A stretch of DNA of 35,020 bases from Bryobacterales bacterium. GTDB taxonomy: Bacteria; Acidobacteriota; Terriglobia; Bryobacterales; Bryobacteraceae. The stretch lies in NCBI GenBank assembly GCA_003170915.1, contig PMYB01000100.1, positions 1 to 35,020 of the forward strand, given 5' to 3'. Both the position numbers and the translations under genes were made by a program. Positions 17,936-27,296 of this stretch are shown here, piece by piece (position 1 is the stretch's first letter; every line of letters begins with the position of its first letter). Under the pieces are notes generated by a model, which made no database searches, had not been told where the DNA came from, and saw nothing but the letters and a program-made list of their open reading frames with translations.

Positions 17936-18154
17936 TCAAAACGCGGTGGATACGGCGCGTTCCAGGTTCGGCTCGTACACATCGCAGATCGCGCCCACGC
18001 GCAACGCTGGGTCCTTCTGAAAAACGGTCATCACTAACGTGCCCCGGCCTCCGCTGCCGATCACGCCGAGCACAATCTGGTCCGACGGCGCCGCGGCGTG
18101 CGCCATCAGCGCTCCGCCCCCGGCAAAAAGAAAGTTTCTGCGATTGACATTCAT
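17936..18154 (-). pseudogene. 5' stub of a Gfo/Idh/MocA oxidoreductase (copy 3)
   Basis: The ATG at 18152-18154 begins MNVNRRNFLFAGGGALMAHA, a twin-arginine signal, followed by the NAD-binding start VLGVIGSGGRGTLVMTVF and AICDVYEPNLERAVSTA. It stops at 17936 after about 72 residues, where the family normally continues into the ATPDHWH and EKP segments. The sequence just beyond the break leads into the HTH module, so a rearrangement removed the rest. It diverges from the epimerase gene at 18184 with only 29 bases between the starts. Confidence 0.82.
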
Positions 18155-18183
18155 GGCTGCCCCCATGCAATGTAGTAATAGCC

Positions 18184-19146
18184 ATGGAACCCAAAGTCTC
18201 TCGCCGTGCTCTTCTGGCTGGCGGAGCTGTGATGCTCAGCCAGGCACTGCCGGCTCGCGCCGCCGACGAAAAGCCCGCGCAGCACAAGTTGAAAGTGGCA
18301 ATCTTCTCTAAGCACCTGCAATTCCTTGCCGCCGGAGAAGAACTGGCCAAAGCCGCCGCCGACATTGGATTTGACGGAATCGACATCACGGTGCGCAGGG
18401 GCGGGCACGTGAAACCGGACCGCGTGGTGCAGGATCTGCCCCCGCTGGTTGGCATCATCCGGCAACACGGGCTCGAGGTGCCGATGATCACGGCGGACAT
18501 CGTGGATACCCAGACGCCGGGTGCGGAAGACATTCTCAAGACCATGGCGGCGCTGGGGATTCACAAATACCGCTGGGGCGGCTACCGGTACGTGGCAGGC
18601 CAGCCGTATGCGGCGCAGCTCGAGCAGATGAAGCCGCGCATCGCAAAGCTGGCGGCGCTGAATGCGCGCTACCAGGCCTGCGCCATGTACCACACCCATT
18701 CGGGCACGGGGGTGGTGGGAGCCTCCATTTGGGATCTCTACGTCCTGCTGAAGGATTTCGACCCCAACGCGGTCGGGGTGAACTACGACGTCGGCCACGC
18801 CACGATCGAGGGAGGCCTCGGGGGCTGGATCAACAGCTTCCGGATCACCGAGCCGCACTTGCGCGGCATCGCCGTCAAAGATTTCATCTGGGCCAAAGAC
18901 GCCGGCGGCAACTGGCAGGCGCAATTTCAACCTCTGGGTGAAGGCATGGTCCACTTCCCGCAGTTTTTCGCGATGGTTGTCGATTCCGGTTTCTTGGGCC
19001 CGCTGCAACTCCACTTCGAATATCCCCTCGGTGGCGCAACCGATGGCAGGGCGACGCTCGGCAACATCACCAAGGAAGAGGTTTTCGGCGCTATGAAGCG
19101 GGACCTGGCCACACTCCGAGGGTATCTCGGGAAAGCGAACCTTTGA
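18184..19146 (+). CDS. Exported sugar phosphate isomerase/epimerase-like protein (AP endonuclease 2 fold)
   Basis: A 320-residue protein starting MEPKVSRRALLAGGAVMLSQ, a Tat-type signal ending near ARAAD. The rest has the xylose-isomerase-like TIM barrel (Pfam PF01261): IGFDGIDITVR near residue 61, YHTHSG near 161, GVNYDVGHA near 200, RGIAVKDF near 225 and LQLHFEYPLGG near 275. Acidic and His residues in these blocks are the usual metal ligands. Such proteins often pair with Gfo/Idh/MocA oxidoreductases in sugar or inositol pathways, and remnants of two flank it. The reaction is unknown. The ribosome site is poor and the 29-base gap to the divergent stub leaves no room for a normal promoter. 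Confidence 0.85.
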   Translation: MEPKVSRRALLAGGAVMLSQALPARAADEKPAQHKLKVAIFSKHLQFLAAGEELAKAAADIGFDGIDITVRRGGHVKPDRVVQDLPPLVGIIRQHGLEVPMITADIVDTQTPGAEDILKTMAALGIHKYRWGGYRYVAGQPYAAQLEQMKPRIAKLAALNARYQACAMYHTHSGTGVVGASIWDLYVLLKDFDPNAVGVNYDVGHATIEGGLGGWINSFRITEPHLRGIAVKDFIWAKDAGGNWQAQFQPLGEGMVHFPQFFAMVVDSGFLGPLQLHFEYPLGGATDGRATLGNITKEEVFGAMKRDLATLRGYLGKANL

Positions 19147-19168
19147 CTCTGAGGGGCCGGCGGCCAGC

Positions 19169-20199
19169 CTAGCTCAACTTCCAGGGAGCACGGTAGGGCC
19201 GCGAAAGCATTTCGGTGGCTTCCTTGTCCCCCGGAATCTCCTCTCACGTTGCGGGTCCCAGCGGACGCCGCGGCCGAGCCGCGTCGAGGTGTTCCCAAGA
19301 TGGCACATCGTTGCGGTAAGGTGGCCTTCCTCGACATCGCCATTGGGGCGTTTGCGGCTCTTGACGCACTGGAGGAAGTTCTGGATGTGGCGCCCCTTGA
19401 GGTCGCCACCTGTTACCTGCATCGGCTCCATGGCGGGTTTCCGGGGCAGCCCCGTGACTTCGGGCCTGATCTGGAACCCCTTACGGCTGAGCGTCATGGT
19501 CCCCAGCGTGCCATGCACAATGATGGAGAACGGATCACCCGCGCTCAGTTCGCGCGCGGTCCAGGTGACCACGACCTTGTCGAAGCGGTACAGCACGTTT
19601 TGGATATCCGGGGTTTCGCCGCCGTCGCGCAGCACCCAGCGGCCGCCCATACCCGCGACTTCCGATGGCGCGCGCGCCAACCATCCAGCGGCAGATATCG
19701 AGATCGTGCGCGCCATAGTTGGTCATCTGCCCGCCGCTGTAATCCCAGAACCAGCGGAAGTTGTAGAGGCAGCGGAAAGGGTCGAAGGGGCGGGGCGGGG
19801 CGGGAGGGCGCCGGTCCGAGCCACATATCCCAATCGAGCGTCGGCGGCAGCTCGCCCGTGAGCTCGCGGGGCTTGAAGCCCGGGATCGCGTTGCGCAAGA
19901 AGCCCGCGTCGATGCCGCGCTGCGCCAGCAGCTCCCGGAAGTCCTTGTAGGCGCGCACGTTGGGGCCGGACTTCTGCTTCCACGTGTCGCGGTAGGGAGT
20001 GTAGACGTCGCACACGGCGACGGGCTCCACCTCGGGCTGCTTCAGGAAGATGCTCCAGATCTGGCTGCCGCGGTTGCCGCAGCCGATCAGGCCCATGCGA
20101 ATGCGATCATTCGCGCCCATCACGCGGCTGGCGCCGAGCGCTGTCATTGTGCCCACGGCGAACCTGGCAAATTCGCGGCGAGTGCTTTCAGTAGTCATG
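19169..20199 (-). pseudogene. Gfo/Idh/MocA oxidoreductase, copy 4, deleted and multiply frameshifted
   Basis: It starts at 20199 with a TRREF twin-arginine motif and MGLIGCGNRG. After ELLAQRGIDA the sequence jumps to LRNAIPGFKPRELTGE, so about 100 residues including ATPDHWH and the catalytic EKP are missing. At least three frame changes follow: in the GGGGCGGGGCGGGGCGGG run near 19790, in a GCGCGCGC run near 19670, and near 19235. Between them FDPFRCLYNFRWFWDYSGG, MTNYGAHDLDICRWMVGAR, YRFDKVVVTWTARELSAGD and EMLSRPYRAPWKLS are recognisable, ending at 19169-19171. The internal deletion argues for genuine decay rather than sequencing error alone. Confidence 0.85.
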
Positions 20200-20270
20200 G
20201 TTTTCACATTAGTGTAGTCCTGTGGAAAAGCTGCGGCGGTTCCCCGCATGTGCCCAAAGACGACATCCTT

Positions 20271-20298
20271 TTGCACAAGTCTGAATCCGCAATAGAAT
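20271..20298 (+). promoter_or_regulatory. Likely promoter of the AraC-family gene
   Basis: TTGCAC (20271-20276) and TAGAAT (20293-20298) with a 16-base spacer precede the ATG at 20326, with a predicted start near 20305. Good but not perfect boxes. Confidence 0.45.
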
Positions 20299-20325
20299 AT
20301 GAGAGACTGATATTCGGATTTCGCA

Positions 20326-21207
20326 ATGTTGCTGGAAACGGCCGAGGTTTTGTGGACAGCGCGGTACGGTTATGATCCCGGCTGGGTACTCAAGCAGCAC
20401 TCTCACGAGTTCTTTCAGGCCGTCTACCTGGTTGCCGGGGCGGGAACGCTCACCCTGGACGGAACGGAGTACCCCGTAGAGCCTTCCCACGTATTCGTGG
20501 CACCGCCTGGGGTGAAACACGGGCTGAGCGCCAGCACTCGCGTGCGCACCCTGGACATGAAGTTCAACGTGCGCAATCGCGCGCTGGCCTCGGCGGTGCG
20601 CGGCATAACGCCGGTTTATTGCGCCGCCGACTCGAGTATCCGCGCGCTGTTCGAACGCATCTGGGAGGAGGGGGACGGTCAAGAGCCGCTGTATCGCGAG
20701 ATGTGTGCTCTGCACCTGTTGGAGTTTCTTCTGTGGCTGCGGCGAATCAGCCAGGCGCGCAAGGCCGCCACGCCCGAGTCCAGAGCGGAGACCGAGGTGG
20801 CTCCTGCCGACATGCTCACCGATGCGGTCATGAGTTTCGTGAGCGAGCACATCGCCGAGCCGCTCACGATCCGCCGGCTGGCAGGCGAACTGGGCTGCTC
20901 CGAACGCAGCCTCCGCCAGCACTTCCACGACGTTCTGGGCGTCTCTCCGTCGCAATACGTCACGCACTTTCGGATTGACCGGGCCAAGAGTCTGATCCAA
21001 GAATCGGATTGCGTTCTGAAGGAGGTCGCTAGTACCGTCGGTTTCCGCAGTATCCACCACTTCACCCGGGTGTTTCACCGCATCACGGGCACGTCTCCGG
21101 GAGCGTGGCGCGAGTTGTATGCGCGCGGCGTTCGCAAGGACATCAACATCAATCCAGGATTCCGCAACGTGGACTGGGTGGACCGGATCGTGAAGCGCGG
21201 TGCCTGA
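20326..21207 (+). CDS. AraC-family transcriptional regulator with cupin sensor domain
   Basis: A 293-residue regulator. Residues 10-90 form a cupin-type AraC ligand domain (QHSHEFFQAVYLVAGAGTL, the PSHVFVAPPGVKHGL turn). Residues 165-265 are a double helix-turn-helix: LTIRRLAGELGCSERSLRQH and ECVLKEVASTVGF-like SDCVLKEVASTVGFRSIHHF, followed by the RITGTSPGAWR signature. It probably senses a sugar and activates a nearby catabolic gene, possibly the TonB receptor starting at 21573. That link rests only on proximity. The flanking Gfo/Idh genes are both damaged, so its original target may be gone. Confidence 0.9.
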   Translation: MLLETAEVLWTARYGYDPGWVLKQHSHEFFQAVYLVAGAGTLTLDGTEYPVEPSHVFVAPPGVKHGLSASTRVRTLDMKFNVRNRALASAVRGITPVYCAADSSIRALFERIWEEGDGQEPLYREMCALHLLEFLLWLRRISQARKAATPESRAETEVAPADMLTDAVMSFVSEHIAEPLTIRRLAGELGCSERSLRQHFHDVLGVSPSQYVTHFRIDRAKSLIQESDCVLKEVASTVGFRSIHHFTRVFHRITGTSPGAWRELYARGVRKDININPGFRNVDWVDRIVKRGA

Positions 21208-21317
21208 GGCCGCCAGCGGTTGCCGATTTGTGCAAATGCTTGGCCGATAGCGCCAAGTCTTGAAAGCACCGAAACGGCGGCTGTGGGAGTAAACTCCTCT
21301 CAGGAGCGTGGTTAGGT

Positions 21318-21524
21318 TTGTTGGATTGTGTCAAAACACGTGGCAGAGGCCCCGCAGACATTGTCAGGGGACATCTCTCGACCAGCGCCACGCTGATCGG
21401 CAACATTGCCCACAAGAGCCGTAGCATGCTGAAGTGGGACCCTCGGTTCGAGCGCTTCACTAACAATTCCGCTGCAAATCAGCATTTGCAGCGCAAGTAC
21501 GGCGCGCCGTACAAGTTGGTTTAA
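21318..21524 (+). pseudogene. 3' stub of a Gfo/Idh/MocA oxidoreductase (copy 5)
   Basis: The frame ending at 21522-21524 reads LLDCVKTRGRGPADIVRGHL, then STSATLIGNIAHKSRSML and a C-terminus YGAPYKLV. It matches the last 68 residues of the intact copy (FLDCIKSRQKCNADILIGHL ... APYKLG). Nothing upstream of 21312 resembles the rest of the gene. It directly precedes the second TonB receptor, a Gfo/Idh-receptor adjacency that also occurs in reverse order at 4753-9581. Confidence 0.85.
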
Positions 21525-21572
21525 TTGTTCGAGTTTTCGAAGAAGTTTTGTTCGAAGGAGAGGCGGTTCCCC

Positions 21573-24500
21573 ATGAGATCTTGGTACAGAGTTACGATCC
21601 TGCTTCTGTCGGTTTCCATCCTGGTATTCGGCCAGGTCGTTTCCAGTTCCCTGAACGGTGTCCTGGTGGACTCCACCGGGGCTGTTATTCCCGGTGCATC
21701 CTGCAAGCTGGTGAATCAGGCAGCCGGCATAACCATCGCGGCGACATCGGGCACGGATGGGCTGTTCACGTTCCCGAGCGTCGCCGCCGGCACGTACGAG
21801 CTTATGGTCGAAAAGACCGGATTCAAAACGCTTGCCGTGCACAACATCGCGGTATCTTCCAGCGAAATCCGGACCTTGGGCAGACTCACGCTGCAACTCG
21901 GTGAAGTTAGAGAATCCGTGACCGTTACCGGCGAGGTTTCGGCGCTCCAATTGGCCAGCGCTGAGCACTCCGGCCTGGTGACCGGCACTCAGGTCAACGA
22001 TCTTGCTCTGAAAGGCCGCGATTTCTTCGGCATGGTGGCCACTATTCCCGGCATTGTGGATACGAGCACCAGCCGCCAAGTCACGAGCATCAGTGCCCTC
22101 GGCGGCATCACTATTAACGGCGGCGGCGGGTACATCAATGTCACAGTGGACGGCGTAAATAGCCTGGATACCAGCTCTAACGGGAGCCTGACCTTCGAGC
22201 CCAACATGGACGCGATTGCCGAGGTGAAGGTCCTCACCAGCAACTACCAGGCCGAGTACGGGCGCTACTCCGGCGGCGGGATAACCGCGATCACTAAGTC
22301 GGGGACCCCCCATTTCCACGGGTCCGGGTATGAGTACTACCGGCACGAAGACCTCAACGCGAACAACTTCTTCAATAACCGCTCCGCCACCGCCAAGGCG
22401 CCATATCGGTATGGCATCAGGGGCTACTCGATTGGCGGCCCGGCCTATATCCCGAGGAAGGTCAACACCGCTAAGGACAAACTGTTCTTTTTCGTGTCGC
22501 AGGAGTTTACCGGTAACAAGACGGATTACGGCTACAAGTTCGTGGCCATGCCCACGGCACTGGAGCGGGGCGGCGATTTTTCGAACAGCCGCCAAACCAA
22601 CGGAACTCTCATTACGGTCAAAGATCCGCTCACCGGCAAGCCGTTCCCCGGCAACGTCATTCCCAAGAACCGCATCGACTCACTCGGCTCGTCGATCTTG
22701 AATTTCTACCCGCTGCCGAACTACGTCGATCCGGTCCCCGCCAACTTATACCAGTGGAACTACCGCTCGGGCGAAAGCGGCAACACGCCGAGGCGGGACG
22801 ACATTGTCCGACTCGATGGCAATCCGACGTCCAAGCTCCATCTCTACTACCGCTATGGCCGCGACGTGGACAATACAACGGCTCCTTGGACCGGTAAAGC
22901 CGGGACCGCCGTCAATTTCATCCTCACCCCCGTAACCTCCATTCGCCACGGAGACGGAAACGTGGCGCACGCCGTTTACGCCATTTCTCCCACGCTCGTC
23001 AACGAATTTACTTTCGGCACGAGCCTGGTCTTCCGCGATTTCGATTATCAGGACCCGGCACTCGCAGCCCGCTCGCTGATGGGCAACATACCGCAATGGT
23101 ACCCGAAAACGAGCATCGCCAATTATGTTCCGAACATCACCTTCGGCGGGCAGCCCGCGAACACGGTCAATTTCACATTGTCCGACGCCCTGCCCAACCA
23201 CTACCGCAACCCTGACAAGTTTTACAGCGACGACCTGAGCAAAGTATGGGGTCCTCACAGCCTGAAGGTGGGTATTTACATCGAACGGACGCACATCGAC
23301 GCGCCGAACTGCGGCCCCGCGAAGGGAAATTTCGATTTCAGCGTGAACGCGAATAATCCCTACGATTCCGGAGATAGCTACGCGAACGCACTGCTCGGGA
23401 ATTTCACCACCTATACAGAGGCCTCAAGCTGCCAGATAGGCCACTTCAACTACAACGGCATCGAATGGTATATCCAGGACAACTGGCGCGTAACGAAGCG
23501 GCTGACGCTCGACATTGGCATACGCTTCTATCATCAGCCGGCCGCCGGGGAGTTGAATGCCAAGGCCGCGACCTTCGACCCGGCCCTGTTCAGTCCATCG
23601 AAGGTGCCAGTTCTGTATGTTCCGGCGATCAACCCCGCGACCGGCGTGCGTTCAGCGCAGAACCCCCTCACCGGCGCGTACACGTTCGTGGCGCTGATTG
23701 GTCAGTACGTGCCCGGCACGGGCGATATAAATAACGGTCTGGCAGTCGGCGGAGTCAATGGCTACCCGGAATCCGACTACACGCGTCCGCCGCTCGCCTA
23801 TGGTCCGCGATTCGGCTTCGCGTACGATCTGTTCGGCAACGGAAAGACGGCGCTCCGCGGAGGATTTGGCATAACCCACGACCCGGGCCAAAACAACCCT
23901 ATTCAATCGACGCTGAGCAATCCGCCCGTGACATGGTCGCCAACGGCGTACTACGGCAACTTGGATACCTTCGCGCAGGAAGCCGGGGTGCTTGGTCCGT
24001 CGACCAGTGCTCCCCTGTTTGGCCGCCAGAAGACGCCGATGGTAATGAGCTATAGCTTTGGTGTGCAGCGCCAGGTGTGGGGCATGGTGATCGACGCGTC
24101 CTACGTCGGCAAGCTGGCGAGGCACCTGGCTGTCACTCTGAATCTGAACCCCATCCCGATAGGTGCGCGGCTGAATCCGAAAAACATGGATCCGACAGCG
24201 CCAGGCAAACCGCTCTCCGATAATTTCCTGCGCTACTACGCGGGTCTCGGCGATCTGAACAACTACCAATTCACCGCCACCTCGAACTACAACGCAGGGC
24301 AGTTGTCCGTAACCCGGCGATTCGCGCGCGGCCTGCAATTCGGCGCCGCCTACACCCACTCAAAGACGCTCGATGTAGGCGATAACGGTCTCAGCCCGTA
24401 TTTTAACTGGCGGCAGCGAAATTACGGCGTAGCGAGCTCCGACCGGCCGAATGTGCTCAACATCAACTACATGTATGATCTGCCCAAAGTGGGCGGGCGG

Positions 24501-25007
24501 CCGGGCTGGAAGGCGATCGGATATGTCCTCGATCATTGGACGATCAGCGGAATCACGTCATTTATGACGGGCGCACCCTTCACGCCTACTTTCACGACGA
24601 CGGATGGGGCCGACATCTCGGGCTCAACGGAGGCAGCGCGCATCACGGTTGTGGGCAATCCGGTGCTCGCCAAATCCGATCGCACGTTCGCACAATTCTT
24701 CAATACGGCCATGTTTCAGAGGACTCCATCCGGCGGTTTCGGCAACGCCGGGATCGGCCTTTTGTACGGGCCGGGGGTCAACAATTGGGACCTCGCCATG
24801 AGCAAGCGGGTACCGCTACGCTCAGAAGGCCGTTTCGTCCAATTCCGTGCTGAATCGTACAATACCTGGAACCACACGCAGTTCTCCAGCTTGTACACGG
24901 TGGCGACGTTCAACCCAGCGGGACAGCAGACGAACTCGAATTTTGGATCCTTCAGCGCCGCGCGGGACCCCAGGGTCATCGAATTCTCACTCAAAGTGGT
25001 CTTCTGA
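21573..25007 (+). CDS. Oar-like TonB-dependent receptor, second copy
   Basis: A 1144-residue outer-membrane receptor of the same architecture as that at 6111-9581. It has a signal peptide (residues 1-22, RVTILLLSVSILVFGQ), a carboxypeptidase-regulatory domain (SLNGVLVDSTGAVIPGASCK), and a plug with the INGGGGYINVTVDGVNSLDT segment. A long barrel follows, ending EFSLKVVF. I choose the ATG at 21573 because the signal peptide begins there and AAGGAG lies 12 bases upstream; a TTG at 21525 would add a charged stretch. The plug has the family phrase NYQAEYGRYSGG. Sequence similarity to the first receptor is low outside these blocks, so it likely imports a different oligosaccharide. Confidence 0.9.
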   Translation: MRSWYRVTILLLSVSILVFGQVVSSSLNGVLVDSTGAVIPGASCKLVNQAAGITIAATSGTDGLFTFPSVAAGTYELMVEKTGFKTLAVHNIAVSSSEIRTLGRLTLQLGEVRESVTVTGEVSALQLASAEHSGLVTGTQVNDLALKGRDFFGMVATIPGIVDTSTSRQVTSISALGGITINGGGGYINVTVDGVNSLDTSSNGSLTFEPNMDAIAEVKVLTSNYQAEYGRYSGGGITAITKSGTPHFHGSGYEYYRHEDLNANNFFNNRSATAKAPYRYGIRGYSIGGPAYIPRKVNTAKDKLFFFVSQEFTGNKTDYGYKFVAMPTALERGGDFSNSRQTNGTLITVKDPLTGKPFPGNVIPKNRIDSLGSSILNFYPLPNYVDPVPANLYQWNYRSGESGNTPRRDDIVRLDGNPTSKLHLYYRYGRDVDNTTAPWTGKAGTAVNFILTPVTSIRHGDGNVAHAVYAISPTLVNEFTFGTSLVFRDFDYQDPALAARSLMGNIPQWYPKTSIANYVPNITFGGQPANTVNFTLSDALPNHYRNPDKFYSDDLSKVWGPHSLKVGIYIERTHIDAPNCGPAKGNFDFSVNANNPYDSGDSYANALLGNFTTYTEASSCQIGHFNYNGIEWYIQDNWRVTKRLTLDIGIRFYHQPAAGELNAKAATFDPALFSPSKVPVLYVPAINPATGVRSAQNPLTGAYTFVALIGQYVPGTGDINNGLAVGGVNGYPESDYTRPPLAYGPRFGFAYDLFGNGKTALRGGFGITHDPGQNNPIQSTLSNPPVTWSPTAYYGNLDTFAQEAGVLGPSTSAPLFGRQKTPMVMSYSFGVQRQVWGMVIDASYVGKLARHLAVTLNLNPIPIGARLNPKNMDPTAPGKPLSDNFLRYYAGLGDLNNYQFTATSNYNAGQLSVTRRFARGLQFGAAYTHSKTLDVGDNGLSPYFNWRQRNYGVASSDRPNVLNINYMYDLPKVGGRPGWKAIGYVLDHWTISGITSFMTGAPFTPTFTTTDGADISGSTEAARITVVGNPVLAKSDRTFAQFFNTAMFQRTPSGGFGNAGIGLLYGPGVNNWDLAMSKRVPLRSEGRFVQFRAESYNTWNHTQFSSLYTVATFNPAGQQTNSNFGSFSAARDPRVIEFSLKVVF

Positions 25008-25280
25008 CACAACAGCGGTTGGGTGCCGAGTCCCGGATTGAAGGTGGCTGCCGATCGGTCCGCCTCGCCGGATGTGGAGAAGTTTGTTAAGATCGTAGCG
25101 GCGGGAAAAGATTTTCGAGTCGGCCACATCGAGCGGTTGGAAGGCTCCAGTCTTGTGGTCCGGATTCGGGTGCAGCTAACTGGGCCGTCAAGCATTTCGC
25201 TAATGCCGACGTCGGGATCACACTGAATTCGGAATGGCGGCGACAATGAGCGGCTTATGGAGACAGACGAGGAGAAAGAA
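25008..25280. other. Gap with possible coding relics
   Basis: Plus-strand frames here read KFVKIVAAGKDFRVGHIERL in one phase and NWAVKHFANADVGITLNSEW in another, as in a short broken gene, but I cannot name a family. No promoter or hairpin stands out between the receptor and the ThuA-like gene. Confidence 0.3.
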
Positions 25281-26210
25281 ATGATTCACAGATCGGAAAC
25301 AGAGGTGCAACGCAAGATACCCATGAACCGGCGTGACCTGGTGAGAATCAGTTCGGCCGCGTTGCTGTGGCGTGCGAGTTCATCGCTTGCAGGAGCGGCC
25401 GCCGACGACGCGAAGAAACGCCAGGTGCTCTACTTCACGCGCAGCGCTGGTGTGGAGCACGCGGTCGTGAAACGGAGCGGGGCCGGCCCGAGCCTTTCGG
25501 AGAAGAACCTGATCGAGGTGGGCCGGGTCAGCGGATTCGAAGTTAAATGTACTAACGACGGGCGGGTCTTCGATGGTGACCTTAGCCAGTATGACGCAAT
25601 CGCCTTTTACACGTCCGGCGATCTGACGCGGCCGGCCAAGGACGGATCCCCACCCATGACGCCGGCGGGCAGGCGAAAGCTTCTGGATGCGATTTCGTCC
25701 GGCAAGGGCTTTGTCGGCTTTCACTCCGCTGCCGATACGTTCCATTCGAAGGGTCCGCGCGACGCGAGCCAGGCGGAGGTCGATCCGTACATCGCCATGC
25801 TTGGTGGCGAGTTCCTAGCACACGGGGCGATCCAAGAGGCGTCGCTACTCGCCTCATCCCGCTTTATGTCAAGGAGTGCCACGATGCCGTCGGAAGCGAT
25901 ATCGTTTACCGACGAATGGAGCACATTCAAGAATTACGCCCACGATTTGCAAGTAATCTTTGTCCAAGAGACCCGGTACATGATAGGTGACGCCTACCGC
26001 CGTCCGGACTACCCGTCCACTTGGGCACGCATGCACGGTAAGGGCCGTGTGTTTTATACCGCTCTTGGACACTGCGAGGATGTCTGGACCAATCCGTTCT
26101 TTCATGCCTTCGCGCGGTCAGGCTTGGAATGGGTCATGGGCGAGATCGACTTCGATATGACGCCGAATGTCGATAAGGTTACACCACAGGCGAATCAGTT
26201 GAAGGCGTAG
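25281..26210 (+). CDS. ThuA-like trehalose-utilisation-type exported protein
   Basis: A 309-residue protein. The ATG at 25281 is chosen for its GAGGAG ribosome site 6 bases upstream; another start at 25257 lacks one. An internal NRRDLVRISSAALLWR is a twin-arginine signal about 16 residues in. The mature part fits the ThuA family (PF06283, a glutamine-amidotransferase-like fold): QVLYFTRSAGVEHAVVKRSG, QYDAIAFYTSGDL, GKGFVGFHSAADTFHS, GKGRVFYTALGHCEDVW. The GHCED phrase near the end is characteristic. ThuA-like proteins accompany sugar oxidation clusters, but the reaction is unsettled. It is followed 17 bases later by an aldo/keto reductase gene, so the two are probably co-transcribed. Confidence 0.85.
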   Translation: MIHRSETEVQRKIPMNRRDLVRISSAALLWRASSSLAGAAADDAKKRQVLYFTRSAGVEHAVVKRSGAGPSLSEKNLIEVGRVSGFEVKCTNDGRVFDGDLSQYDAIAFYTSGDLTRPAKDGSPPMTPAGRRKLLDAISSGKGFVGFHSAADTFHSKGPRDASQAEVDPYIAMLGGEFLAHGAIQEASLLASSRFMSRSATMPSEAISFTDEWSTFKNYAHDLQVIFVQETRYMIGDAYRRPDYPSTWARMHGKGRVFYTALGHCEDVWTNPFFHAFARSGLEWVMGEIDFDMTPNVDKVTPQANQLKA

Positions 26211-26227
26211 TGCCAGGAGGAGATACG

Positions 26228-27265
26228 ATGAGTGATCAGCGAGTTTCGCGACGCAATTTTGTTCAGACGACCGCGGCGGTGGCGGCTGGAGCAGCCCTGG
26301 GTATGAAGACGCTTGCTGCTGCGGCCGACCCGCGGAAGGCTCGGAGTTACAACGAGAACATGGAATACCGCCCGCTTGGCCGAACGGGCCTGATGATTTC
26401 GGCAATCAGTATCGGCGGGCACTGGAAACGGATCCCGTACCAAGGCGGTTCAGCGGAGTTCAAGAAGAACCGGCGGGATGTAATGAACGCCTGTCTCGAT
26501 CACGGCATCAACTACGTCGATGCGTGTAGCGCTGGTGAGGTGGCGGCGTATGCCGAAGCGGTACAGGGCAGGCGCGAGGAAATGTACATGGGGTTCGACT
26601 GGACCATGGCACGCAATCCAGCGATTGCCGGTTCACTAGAGGCACTAAAGAAGGGCATGGACGATGGCCTCAAGAAAACCGGATTGGAATACGTGGACGT
26701 GTGGCGCCTAACCCTGCATGAGCAGACCACGCTGAACTCGGTCCAGGAAATCGAGACTGTTGTGGCCGCGTTGGAATGGGGAAAGAAGACGGGCAAGGCG
26801 CGAGCTACTGGCATCTCGACGCACCATCGTCCTTGGATCGCCGAGGCTGTCGCCAAGTACCCGCAGATCGAAGTCGTGGTAACGCCCTACAGCGCTGGGA
26901 GCAAGGAGAAACCGGTTGGCAGCATGTTCGACGCCCTCAGGAAATATAACGTTGGTATGATCGCGATCAAGCCGTTCGCAAGCGGGAGCTTGTTCGCATC
27001 ACGCGGCACCCCGGACTCGCCGACGAAAGAAGACGACGACCAGCGCGCTCGAATGGCGCTCCGTTATGTGCTTTGCTGTGACGTGATGAGTGCCACCATC
27101 CCTGGACTGATTACCGTTGACCAAGTGAAGAACGCTGCCGCTGCCGTGAAGGAGCGCAGGAAATTCGAGGCTGCCGAGGTCGAGCGGTACCAGAAACTCG
27201 CAGCCAATATGTGGAGAAGCTTGCCGGCCAATTACCAATGGTTGCACGATTGGAGGTGGGTATAA
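26228..27265 (+). CDS. Exported aldo/keto reductase-fold protein with altered active site
   Basis: A 345-residue protein with a strong AGGAGGAG site and a Tat signal (SRRNFVQTTAAVAAGAALGM). The AKR barrel is clear from YRPLGRTGLMISAISIGG near residue 45, INYVDACSAGEVAAYAEA, LEYVDVWRLTLHEQ and GKARATGISTHHR. However, only the Asp (VDAC) and a His (TLHEQ) of the Asp-Tyr-Lys-His tetrad are in place. The usual D-x-A-x-x-Y-G reads DACSAGEV and the strand that supplies Lys reads YMGFDW. This subgroup is common in acidobacterial and planctomycete genomes and may not be a reductase. It belongs with the ThuA-like gene. Confidence 0.85.
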   Translation: MSDQRVSRRNFVQTTAAVAAGAALGMKTLAAAADPRKARSYNENMEYRPLGRTGLMISAISIGGHWKRIPYQGGSAEFKKNRRDVMNACLDHGINYVDACSAGEVAAYAEAVQGRREEMYMGFDWTMARNPAIAGSLEALKKGMDDGLKKTGLEYVDVWRLTLHEQTTLNSVQEIETVVAALEWGKKTGKARATGISTHHRPWIAEAVAKYPQIEVVVTPYSAGSKEKPVGSMFDALRKYNVGMIAIKPFASGSLFASRGTPDSPTKEDDDQRARMALRYVLCCDVMSATIPGLITVDQVKNAAAAVKERRKFEAAEVERYQKLAANMWRSLPANYQWLHDWRWV

Positions 27266-27296
27266 GACGCATCGCTGCGTTGCTGGCCGCAATCGC

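Noticed and set aside
21233-21242. CAAATGCTTG upstream of the second TonB receptor as a further LacI operator
   Set aside because: The central CG is lost and no well-spaced promoter boxes accompany it.
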